Assembly: GCA_039029535.1 (NCBI GenBank)
Contig: JBCCFW010000012.1
Coordinates: 1-64,000, forward strand
Reading direction: 5' to 3'
DNA length: 64,000 nucleotides
Source: JBCCFW01 sp039029535
GTDB lineage: Bacteria > Acidobacteriota > JBCCFW01
The notes beneath the pieces were generated by a model. The model saw only the letters and a program-made list of their open reading frames with translations, did not search any database and had not been told where the DNA came from. Below are positions 8,463 through 15,533 of the stretch, piece by piece; positions within the stretch are counted from its first letter, which is position 1; each line of letters opens with the position of its first letter. Made by a program: the position numbers and the translations under genes.

Positions 8463-9260
8463 GTGACCAGCGGTGAAGACACCCCACCTGAGGAGCCAGC
8501 TGAGAAGCTCCTCAGTCGATGGGCCGACCAGATTCGTCGCCAGGCGGATGCTGCTCTCGATGCGGCGGAAACGCCTGATCTGGGGATGGACGTCGAGCCA
8601 GTCCCGGTGGGGGAGAGTAGCCAGCGCGTCCGAGCCGTCCTTGAGCGGGCTGAGTGCCTACCTTGGGAACGTGAAGCACCTGCTACAAGTGAGCTCCCCA
8701 CTCCAGACTCTGCGCCGCGAAGACAGGGTGCGCATGGCCGCTTCCGTCTTGGCCGTTGGTTGGCGGCTGCAGCTGCGCTCGTTCTCATTGCTGTCGGGCT
8801 CCCTTGGCTGTTGAGAGAAACCGGCCCCTCCATTCAGGAAGTGAGTCTGTCCGGTCCACTGATCGATGTTCGTGGCCAAGAACCGATCCAGATGCCGCTA
8901 GTGCCCGGCGGCGAGGCCGAGCTCCGAGTCGTCTTGGGCGGGCCTGCTTGGCTCGCCGTGGTTAGGTTCGATCCGGACCAGTCCTTCGAGCTCGTGCAGT
9001 CGCTGGTTGCTGTGAAGGTCGACCGAGGTGAGTCGTTGCATCACTTCCCGCTTGGGCAGGAGGTCGGACCCCGGGGCTACCTACTCCTCGTGAGCGAACA
9101 GCGCCTGGACGCTGACAAAGCTGGCGCGCTTGTTTCGGAAGCCGCACTGCGAGCACAGGAGACAGCTCTACCCTTTTCCGAGTATCTCGATCTCGTCGTT
9201 GCCGAGCTTCGCGCCGAGCCGCAGCTCGATGCAGTTCACGAGATCGTGAATCTTGAGTGA
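8463..9260 (+). CDS. single-pass membrane protein divergent from the sigma factor (possible anti-sigma-like or sensor protein)
   Basis: The 265-residue product starts at GTG 8463, preferred over GTG 8433 because CGGAG lies 8 nt upstream. About 95 residues of charged N-terminal region precede one membrane helix (WLAAAAALVLIAVGLPWLL). A ~150-residue C-terminal domain rich in beta strands follows (PGGEAELRVVLGGPAWLAVV). N-in/C-out topology is inferred from positive residues before the helix. No zinc anti-sigma HxxxCxxC motif is visible, so an anti-sigma role rests only on position. In other bacteria, genes of this shape sit between an ECF sigma gene and a TPR-CHAT gene; both occur in this neighbourhood, but not adjacently. 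Confidence 0.7.
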   Translation: MTSGEDTPPEEPAEKLLSRWADQIRRQADAALDAAETPDLGMDVEPVPVGESSQRVRAVLERAECLPWEREAPATSELPTPDSAPRRQGAHGRFRLGRWLAAAAALVLIAVGLPWLLRETGPSIQEVSLSGPLIDVRGQEPIQMPLVPGGEAELRVVLGGPAWLAVVRFDPDQSFELVQSLVAVKVDRGESLHHFPLGQEVGPRGYLLLVSEQRLDADKAGALVSEAALRAQETALPFSEYLDLVVAELRAEPQLDAVHEIVNLE

Positions 9261-9318
9261 CGTGCGACAGGCCGTGTTCGAGCACGCCGATGCGCTGCCG
9301 GTGCTCAAGAGGAGTGAA

Positions 9319-9528
9319 CTACGTCTGCGATGGCGCGCGCCGATTCTCGCCCTTCAGCTGCTGGGCGTCGCTGACTTCCATTCCGCCGAACTTGCTTTAC
9401 CAGCGGCAAGTTGTGGTCAGCGCCACGCCGTGTTGGCGCGTAGCCTCTGCGACTGTCGTGCTGGCCTTGCTCTCCTTCAGGATCTGGACGATCTGCTTCT
9501 CAGAGAAGCACGTCCTCTTCAAGCTCAC
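9319..9528 (-). pseudogene. IS3-family transposase OrfA remnant with an in-frame stop
   Basis: On the minus strand, from GTG 9528, the frame reads KRTCFSEKQIVQILKES and then VAEATRQHGVALTTTCRW, the HTH of IS3/IS911-type OrfA. A TAA interrupts it, and the same frame continues with SKFGGMEVSDAQQLKGENRR, which is also typical OrfA, before a TAG at 9319-9321. No OrfB with a DDE motif follows and no terminal inverted repeats were found. It is a decayed, immobile fragment lying between the membrane-protein gene and the T5orf172 gene. Confidence 0.8.
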
Positions 9529-9601
9529 TCCTTCCGAGTGACACCACTGTGCTGGCCTCAGTTTCGGGGAGCGCGCCAGCAGCTGGCGCATTAGAGGCAA
9601 G

Positions 9602-10222
9602 ATGTCAGGATCATCGGCGCAGAAGCACCGCAACCTATTCTTGCGTGGCGACTTCATCTGGTACCGGGGCCAGCATGACGGGCGTGTCGTGAGGTTCTGC
9701 ACCGGAACCAGGAGTTGGAGGCGTGCTCGCCACGTACGAGACAAGTTCCGTGAGCGTATCGCGGCCTCGCAGGTCGGTCCGCTTGAGGAGGCCCACCGAC
9801 GCCGCGTGCCTGCTCAGTGGCTGGGACGACTAATGGGTCCCCTCGAAGTGGCTGCCATCATCGAGCCGCAGTGTTGGAACTGCGGCATTCATTGTGAAGT
9901 GCTCCGTAACACCCGAGCCTGTACCTACATTGTTCAGGAGGACGGGGAGTGCAGTGCCAAGGTCGGGTGGACAAGGCGTAGGCCACTCGATCGCATCATC
10001 GAGCTTCAGACGGGCAACCCTCGTGAGCTGCTCCTTCGCTGCGTGGTTGCCGACCCGGACCGGCTGGTGGAGCGGTGTCTGCATCAGCAGTTCGTTGCAA
10101 TGGGCTTGCAAGCTCGTAGTGAGTGGTTTCGTGTCGATGCAGCATTCCTGGTAGTTCTCGGGTGTTCTTTAAAGGACCAGCACTACCAGGTGTATGGCGA
10201 CTTTGTATGGAATCCAACTTGA
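9602..10222 (+). CDS. T5orf172/GIY-YIG-like domain protein with an integrase-arm-like N-terminus
   Basis: A 206-residue product from ATG 9602 (GAGG just upstream). Residues ~108-178 match the T5orf172/Mug113 family of GIY-YIG-like domains: ACTYIVQEDGECSAKVGWT, then RIIELQTGNPRELLL, then LVERCLHQQFV and SEWFRV. Residues ~10-52 (FLRGDFIWYRGQHDGRVVRF ... RARHVRDKFRERI) resemble the arm-type DNA-binding domain at the N-terminus of phage tyrosine integrases, but no integrase catalytic domain follows. CWNCGIHC (residues 91-98) could bind zinc. The GIY-YIG fold usually cleaves DNA; whether this variant does is unknown. It lies next to the IS relic in a mobile-looking stretch. Confidence 0.7.
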   Translation: MSGSSAQKHRNLFLRGDFIWYRGQHDGRVVRFCTGTRSWRRARHVRDKFRERIAASQVGPLEEAHRRRVPAQWLGRLMGPLEVAAIIEPQCWNCGIHCEVLRNTRACTYIVQEDGECSAKVGWTRRRPLDRIIELQTGNPRELLLRCVVADPDRLVERCLHQQFVAMGLQARSEWFRVDAAFLVVLGCSLKDQHYQVYGDFVWNPT

Positions 10223-10228
10223 TTCCAT
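10207..10228. terminator. hairpin over the T5orf172 stop codon
   Basis: ATGGAATC and GATTCCAT form an 8-bp perfect stem around a 6-nt loop, overlapping the TGA at 10220-10222. No T-run follows on either strand, so it is at best a weak terminator between convergent genes. It may instead be a protein-binding dyad. Confidence 0.3.
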
Positions 10229-10345
10229 CCGTCTGTGACGGCCGCGTTAGACGCAGAATAACCGGCCTTAGAAGGCGGCTGGCTCGCGGCCTTCGGCTCA
10301 TCGGTGGGCTGCAACGAGCTGCCCGAAGGCAGGCGGACCGAAGGA

Positions 10346-11221
10346 TCAGCGTTGAGGGCGCAGATTGAGCAAGGTGATTGTGTCCGAGTCTAGTCTCCCA
10401 GCCTCTAGTCCTTCCTTCTCTTGAAAGCTGTGGAGGGCTGAGCGGGTCTGCACGCCGAAGATGCCGTTGATTGGACCTGTGTAGTGGCCTCTGGCCTCGA
10501 GGGCTCGCTGGAGATCCATGCAGGTGTCCCTGTCGAGGATGGGGGCGCGGGTGTTGCAGTCGATCTGGACCCACTCCATCGATGCCTCGGAGACTGGTAC
10601 CTGGCGGGTGACCGTCTGGTACTCGGCGGGGATTGAAGTGCGCTGCTCACGGGCAGGGTTGACCATGACAGTCTTGGTGAATGTCTTGTACTGGGCCGGG
10701 CTTGTGACGCGTTTCGTGGTCCCTGGTGTGACCATGATACGTTGCTTGACCATCTTGTAGCGTGGAGGGATCTCGACGAGGCAGATGCACTTACCTGTTC
10801 CGTCGGTCACCTCGCTTTCTGGGTCGCAAGGGCACTTCTGCCACTCAGTACGTGCCGGAGCGACGAGGACCTTCTCGGTACGTGTTTCGTACCGGGCTGG
10901 AATCTCGACTAGTTGCGAAGTCTCAGGCTCCACAAGGACCTGCTCTGACACGGAGTCGTATTCCGCTGGAATGATGTCTAGGCGCTCCTCTGCGGGCAGA
11001 GTAATTACTTTCTCGCTTACCTGGTCAAAGACCGGTGGAACATACACGCGAGCGTAGCATTCGCCAGGGCGAGCATTCGGGGGCAGGTCAGTCATGTTGC
11101 GGAGGTGCTGGCTGCCATGGTGCTCGGTCTGATACTGACCTTGGACAGTGCTTGGAGTGAATGCTAGTAGAGTGCAGATCATCCAGGCCTTGGCTGTTGG
11201 GTGGACTCTCGAAGGACTCAC
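10346..11221 (-). CDS. secreted peptidoglycan-binding protein with repeated Tyr-containing beta motifs
   Basis: A 291-residue product from GTG 11221 with GAGGG 7 nt upstream. An N-terminal hydrophobic stretch (MICTLLAFTPSTVQG) suggests export. Residues ~60-215 hold at least five imperfect copies of a motif of the form IPAxYxTxTxxVLVxPAxxxW, separated by a Cys-rich turn (CPCDPE ... GKCIC). The C-terminal ~70 residues are a peptidoglycan_binding_1 domain (CMDLQRALEARGHYTGPING, then TRSALHSFQ). In other families this domain docks proteins on the cell wall. The GTG overlaps the TGA of the upstream pentapeptide gene by 4 nt, so translation is probably coupled and the two products may form one envelope assembly. 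Confidence 0.8.
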   Translation of the reverse strand: MSPSRVHPTAKAWMICTLLAFTPSTVQGQYQTEHHGSQHLRNMTDLPPNARPGECYARVYVPPVFDQVSEKVITLPAEERLDIIPAEYDSVSEQVLVEPETSQLVEIPARYETRTEKVLVAPARTEWQKCPCDPESEVTDGTGKCICLVEIPPRYKMVKQRIMVTPGTTKRVTSPAQYKTFTKTVMVNPAREQRTSIPAEYQTVTRQVPVSEASMEWVQIDCNTRAPILDRDTCMDLQRALEARGHYTGPINGIFGVQTRSALHSFQEKEGLEAGRLDSDTITLLNLRPQR

Positions 11222-13296
11222 TGCTGATCCCTCAGTGCTGCTAGCTTGGTGCCCCTCGGCGGGATTCGACTCGTTGGCCAGACCGTTTGCTGGTTGTAGA
11301 GGGCGCCAGAGAAGTTGGTGGACTCGTTAACCTGGGCGTTGCTGAGATTGGTATTGATAAGGTAGCAGTTGGCTAGTGAAGTGTTTCGTAGATCTGCATC
11401 CACGAGAGTGGCGCCCGATAGATCCGCGCCGATCAATACGGCTCCAGTGAGCTGTGCTTCCCTGAGATCGACGTTGCGCAGGCTGGACTCCCTGGCCCTC
11501 GCGTTCTTCAGAATGGTTCCCCGCATTGTTGCACCATCGAGGAGGGTTCTCCGTGCCTCGTCTTCGATGAGCGCGGGCTCGAGAATTGCGCCTTCCATGT
11601 TCAGGCCGGACAGGTTGGTGGATACTAGTACTGCTCCAGAGAGGTTGGTGCCCTGTAGAGTCGCCTCATCGAGTTTGGCTCCAGTGAGAGATGCTCCTAT
11701 GAGCAGGGCGCCCGTCAAGTCGGCGCCTCTTGCATCGCAGCCAGTCAGGATCGCCTCATGTAGCTCGGCGAATCGTAGCGTGGACCTAAAGAGAGTGGCT
11801 CCAGCGAGGTTGGCTCCGCTCATGTGGGCCTGGCTCAGATTTGAGTGCGATAGGTCGGCGCCTTGGAGGTGGGCGCCTACCAATATCGTCTTAACCAAGG
11901 ACGCTCTTTGGATAGTTGCACTCGACAGTGTTGCGTTCTTGAGGGAGGCCCTCTCTAGTCTTGAGCGGCTCAGATCTGCGTGACTCAGGTTGGCTTGTGT
12001 GAGCTGAGTTTCCTCCAGTGTTGCGTTGACGAGATCAGCGTCTACGAGGATTGCACCATTGAGTTTTGCTCTCGTTAAGTCGGCGCCAACTAGTGTTGCC
12101 TCTGGAAGTTTGGCCTCGGAGGCGTCGGCGTTGACAAGTAGTGCGTATGAGAGGTCCGCTTTTCTTAGCTGGGCCTCTTTGAGGTTGGCACCAGTCAGGG
12201 TGGTGGACTTCAGGTTCGCGCCCAGAAGCTCTGCCTTCTCAAGGACTGCGCTAGTGAGATTCGAGCGAACAAACTCGGCGTCTTGTGCCCGCAGGGTCCG
12301 CATTCGGGCGCGAGACAGGTCCACTTCGATGAACTTGACTCGGAGGGCATTGGCATTGTTGAGTGTTGCTCCAGTTAGCTTTGCCTGTCTCAGGATTGCC
12401 CCTGTCAATACAGCATCAGAGCAGTCGCATCCTACAAGGCTCGCGAGTGTGAGGTCGGCTCTGCTCAAGAGTGCGCCACTCAGGTCACAGTTCTCGAGGT
12501 TGGATTCCGCCAGATTTGCATCTTGCAGATCAGCTCTTGTGAAGTCTGACTGGACCGCGTCTACCCGACTGAGGTCGATGCTTCTGAGGTTGGCGCGGTC
12601 GTCGCGTACGCTTGGAGATGGTTGAGCGCTGAAGTTCACTCCTCCGACGTCTGGACGACCTCCAGGAATGACCTGGCGTTGAATTCGGATGAACTCTGGT
12701 AGCGCGGCAGATCTCGCTCTCAAGCTCTCGACCAAGGGACACTCTTGGTCCTCCTCCTTGTCCGGGCAGTCAGAGCGTTCGAAGAGGATGGAAGATAGCT
12801 CTTCCCGGCGCTTGTTCATGGCCATCCGGTCCTGACGTTCCATGAACTGGGACTGCTTGCTTAGCTGCTCCTCTTGGCCCTTTACCTGGCTGGCCAGCAG
12901 AGAGTTCTGGTCGCGCAACAACTTGAGCTCTGTGCGATAGTCTCGATAAGTCAGTGCCGCCAAGACAAGCCCGATAATGCTCGCGATGCTGACTCCCGCC
13001 AGGGCGATTGTCTCAGGTGCAAACAGCTTCCAGAGTAGAGCGGACCTTGCTGCGTCGCGGCGACTGTCTGACTCAGGCCACCTCCGGCGATACAGGAAGT
13101 AGTTTTGCAGGATCTTGAGTGTGCGGTGCTCCTGTTCAATCAGAGTCGCCTTCAGCTCTTCGACCTCCTGATTGGGCTCGAGTGCTGTTCTGGGCTCCTC
13201 TGGCGGAGAAACGGGCGTGCTCAAGAAATCCTCAGCATCGAGATGGGCCTCGCCTGGCCAGGATGACAGTCTAGCAGGGCCATCGCTAGTGGGCAT
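11218..13296 (-). CDS. membrane-anchored pentapeptide-repeat protein
   Basis: A 692-residue product from ATG 13296. A charged N-terminus is followed by a membrane segment near residues 95-115 (IALAGVSIASIIGLVLAAL), then a coiled coil (LKLLRDQNSLLASQVKGQEE). From about residue 235 almost to the end runs a long pentapeptide array of A(D/N)Lxx type (ADLQDANLAESNLENCDLSG and many more), which would fold as a right-handed quadrilateral beta helix. Two cysteines sit in the linker (CPDKEEDQECP). Pentapeptide helices act as rigid spacers or DNA mimics, and the anchor here favours an envelope scaffold. It is translationally coupled to the downstream peptidoglycan-binding gene. Confidence 0.88.
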   Translation of the reverse strand: MPTSDGPARLSSWPGEAHLDAEDFLSTPVSPPEEPRTALEPNQEVEELKATLIEQEHRTLKILQNYFLYRRRWPESDSRRDAARSALLWKLFAPETIALAGVSIASIIGLVLAALTYRDYRTELKLLRDQNSLLASQVKGQEEQLSKQSQFMERQDRMAMNKRREELSSILFERSDCPDKEEDQECPLVESLRARSAALPEFIRIQRQVIPGGRPDVGGVNFSAQPSPSVRDDRANLRSIDLSRVDAVQSDFTRADLQDANLAESNLENCDLSGALLSRADLTLASLVGCDCSDAVLTGAILRQAKLTGATLNNANALRVKFIEVDLSRARMRTLRAQDAEFVRSNLTSAVLEKAELLGANLKSTTLTGANLKEAQLRKADLSYALLVNADASEAKLPEATLVGADLTRAKLNGAILVDADLVNATLEETQLTQANLSHADLSRSRLERASLKNATLSSATIQRASLVKTILVGAHLQGADLSHSNLSQAHMSGANLAGATLFRSTLRFAELHEAILTGCDARGADLTGALLIGASLTGAKLDEATLQGTNLSGAVLVSTNLSGLNMEGAILEPALIEDEARRTLLDGATMRGTILKNARARESSLRNVDLREAQLTGAVLIGADLSGATLVDADLRNTSLANCYLINTNLSNAQVNESTNFSGALYNQQTVWPTSRIPPRGTKLAALRDQQ

Positions 13297-13661
13297 GGAC
13301 TCTTATCTGAGGTCAGCTCAGGTTCGGTAACTTCTCTCTTGGGTGGGGTGAATTGCCTCTGTTCTTGATTCTATGTCCGGGTGCAGGACTTAGGTGGTTC
13401 GAGGCGTACTCCGCTTCGGAAGCAGGTTCTTGCAAGTGACAAGTGGACTACTCCTGACTTCGGGTAGACGGCCTGGGCTCGCCTCTTGCCGCGTAGGCTG
13501 TCCGGAGCTGCGACCCTCACATCCCTTCGTTTAGCTGACTCGGATGTTCGTCCGAGAGCTGTTGACAGCTCGTGGTACCTCCAGGTTTGACAGCTCCAAA
13601 CCCAAGTTCTGGTGGAGAGGTAAGCGTGTGAGCCCAGGGTGTGGCGGCGGCGAGCGAGGAG
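13297..13661. other. intergenic region with a duplicated 10-mer
   Basis: No credible gene lies here. The stretch should hold the promoter of the pentapeptide operon, but no clear -35/-10 pair was found on the minus strand. TTGACAGCTC occurs twice, at 13562-13571 and 13587-13596, start-to-start distance 25 bp; this could be a binding site for a regulator such as the RHH-like proteins encoded just upstream. Confidence 0.4.
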
Positions 13662-13883
13662 TCAGTCGCTTTTGCTGCCCTGCTCTAGTCGGTTGCTGAT
13701 GCGGCGGCGGCATTCTTCGGCGCGTTGCTCAAGATGCCTGTCAATGAGCTGTCGGAGGAGCTCAGATGGGCCGAGGCCTGAGTCTTCGGCAAGGGCCTCG
13801 CAAAGGGCCTTCAGTTCTGGTTCAACGCGAGCACGGAGGTATGTAGGCCTCTGGCCAGTCATCGATCGGCTACTTGTCGTCAT
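13662..13883 (-). CDS. small ribbon-helix-helix-like protein B
   Basis: A 73-residue product from ATG 13883, which overlaps the end of the preceding gene by 14 nt in another frame. An N-terminal strand-like TYLRARVEPELKALCEALA is followed by GPSELLRQLIDRHLEQRAEE, the pattern of a CopG/Arc-type ribbon-helix-helix monomer. RHH proteins bind DNA as dimers and often autoregulate small operons. The neighbouring gene product has the same layout, so the two may heterodimerise. No toxin gene is adjacent. Small and without a direct family match, so confidence is moderate. Confidence 0.55.
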   Translation of the reverse strand: MTTSSRSMTGQRPTYLRARVEPELKALCEALAEDSGLGPSELLRQLIDRHLEQRAEECRRRISNRLEQGSKSD

Positions 13884-14157
13884 TGTGTGACTCACCGAAT
13901 CTCGCCTCGAGTTCATCCATGACGAGCTGCGCTGCGCCACGGACCAAGTGACGTTCGTGGCCGTCCAGTGACTCGAGATACGAATCGACCATCGCCTCTA
14001 GGGCTGCGCCATCGTTGAGGCCGTTGACCTCGCAGATCGCCTTGAACACCGTGAACGGCTCCGGCTCGACTTCGACACGAAGGACTTGGGACGGCGGCCC
14101 GCTGTAGGGCGGCACGATGAAGAGCGGCTCTCCTGGTCGAGTCCTGGAAGGTGACAT
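13870..14157 (-). CDS. small ribbon-helix-helix-like protein A
   Basis: A 95-residue product from ATG 14157 with GAAGGA 6 nt upstream; upstream in-frame sequence to 14403 is rejected because it has no ribosome site and poor composition. The core VLRVEVEPEPFTVFKAICEV, followed by GAALEAMVDSYLESLDGHE, parallels protein B (strand, then two helices). A C-terminal tail follows (LVRGAAQLVMDELEARFGE). Its last codons overlap the start of gene B by 14 nt, which implies translational coupling and fixed stoichiometry. Function is probably DNA binding, by analogy only. Confidence 0.55.
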   Translation of the reverse strand: MSPSRTRPGEPLFIVPPYSGPPSQVLRVEVEPEPFTVFKAICEVNGLNDGAALEAMVDSYLESLDGHERHLVRGAAQLVMDELEARFGESHNDDK

Positions 14158-14600
14158 CGGGTTCCTTCGGCGAGAGAAGGGAGAGCCCAGGCCCTCGGCT
14201 ACGGGGGAGAAAGACAGCCGGAGGGCCGTGGGCTCTCGGGGTCGGCGGGACCGCGCTGGCTGGCGCTGTTGGTGCGGAACGGGAGCGGAAGATCGACGAT
14301 CCCAGAGGGAGGCGATGCATCCCCACCCAGAGGGGCCAGCCCCCACGCGAATGAGTGCCGGAGACGGGTACGGCCGGACTTCAGGCCAGGAGGTAGATGC
14401 CACCCCGACATGCGGAATGGACCCCGCCAGAGATGACGGCAGGCCGGAGAACGGGGCTGACGGGTGAGATGTAGGGTGCCAAGGTGGCCTCTTGGTGCGC
14501 CTCGCTCTCTTGGCAAGGCGTTGACCGGTGAAGGGCTACCGTCCCACGAACCTGAAGATAATGAAAACCGATAGAGTCTCGGTTACTTGATTATTGTTCG
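14158..14600. other. intergenic region without a credible gene
   Basis: Frames are open here only because of GC bias, and none has a ribosome site or protein-like composition. The last ~60 bp (about 14550-14605) are strikingly AT-rich for this window and hold the hairpin listed separately. The rest probably contains the promoter of the small RHH-like operon. Confidence 0.5.
14566..14584 (-). terminator. probable terminator of the XRE-TPR / secreted-protein operon
   Basis: AACCGA and TCGGTT pair around a 7-nt loop. Read on the minus strand the stem is followed by TTTTCATTAT, and it begins 17 nt after the stop at 14601. Stem and T-run are both short, so termination would be modest. Confidence 0.5.
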
Positions 14601-15533
14601 TTAATCGCCGACGGACAGCGTTACGGCGGCGTCTTCAGTCTCTTGGCTGTACGGCGTCACGCTCGGAAGCTCCACGAGCTCTGACAGAAGCGGGCCGTCC
14701 ACATCGAACGGCATGGCCTTGACCTTCCACGGGCTCGGCCACCAGGTCGCCACGACCCATGGGCCAGCCTCAGCCGTCCCTGAGTGGAGATGAGCACGAA
14801 AGTCGGTGCTCCTGCGTTCCGGGAGGAAAGCCACCGGTGGCGGCGTCAGTCCCCGCCGACCGAGACGCCCGGGGAGGGTCGGATTACTAGGTGCTCCGGT
14901 TGCTGCTTCGAGGACGATCGGGGCCGAGCGATCCCATTCGAATGGGGCGTGATCGATCGGAAGTATCGCGTGGGTCACGAGCTCACTGCCTGGGACTTGG
15001 AGGAGCAGGTGCGCTGTTTCGCCCAAGGGAGCAAGTCCGAGCAAGAGGCCGGGACCAACATCCAGCACGTTGCTTGTTCGTCCGTCGGGCAGCACGCCGA
15101 TGAGCGACACGCGGGGAGCAGAGGGAGCGCTTCGCCAAGCCACGAAGAAGTGAGGGCTGGCTCCGACGACAACGGGCGTGCCGATGGCTTCGACCTCGAT
15201 GGGCAAGGTGGGAACAGCGCTCCAGCCCGCCCATGACGAGGTCGCCATGCGGATCGAATCGGTAGTTGGTGAGATCCATGCAATCAACGCCGTCGAGTCC
15301 AGCACGTCCCAGCTAGGAGGACCGTCGCCGACGAGATCCCCGTTGGGATTCAGCCAGAGGGGCGACGTCGTGTCAGCCAGGGCCTCCGAGTCTTCGACGG
15401 TCCACGGTCCCGTCGGCGTGTACTTCACCGACACTGATGGACGGAAGCCCGGCTCTAGCCGGACGCCAGCCAACACCTGGGTGCTGAGCAGGAGGGCGAG
15501 CAGGGCTGCGAAGCCGACCACGTTTCTTCTCAT
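14601..15533 (-). CDS. secreted protein of unknown function, coupled to the XRE-TPR regulator
   Basis: A 310-residue product from ATG 15533. That start has GGGGAG 8 nt upstream and overlaps the TGA of the regulator gene (ATGA), and it leaves a clean signal peptide (RRNVVGFAALLALLLSTQVLA). The mature part is beta-rich with many Trp-Ser/Thr motifs (STALIAWISPTTDSIRMATS, SPHFFVAWRSAP, GPWVVATWWPSPW), which suggests a beta-propeller-like or repeat fold, but I do not recognise a family. The coupling to an HTH-TPR regulator recalls regulator/secreted-factor pairs, though this product is far larger than a signalling peptide precursor. Confidence 0.65.
   Translation of the reverse strand: MRRNVVGFAALLALLLSTQVLAGVRLEPGFRPSVSVKYTPTGPWTVEDSEALADTTSPLWLNPNGDLVGDGPPSWDVLDSTALIAWISPTTDSIRMATSSWAGWSAVPTLPIEVEAIGTPVVVGASPHFFVAWRSAPSAPRVSLIGVLPDGRTSNVLDVGPGLLLGLAPLGETAHLLLQVPGSELVTHAILPIDHAPFEWDRSAPIVLEAATGAPSNPTLPGRLGRRGLTPPPVAFLPERRSTDFRAHLHSGTAEAGPWVVATWWPSPWKVKAMPFDVDGPLLSELVELPSVTPYSQETEDAAVTLSVGD

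Noticed and set aside
9253..9594. 113-codon plus-strand frame over the IS relic
   Set aside because: Most of it is antisense to the OrfA remnant; only the first ~25 codons could be a gene start, which is too short to support.
14158..14600. Several open frames on both strands between the RHH-like and XRE-TPR operons
   Set aside because: No ribosome sites and Arg/Pro/Gly-rich products; treated as non-coding.
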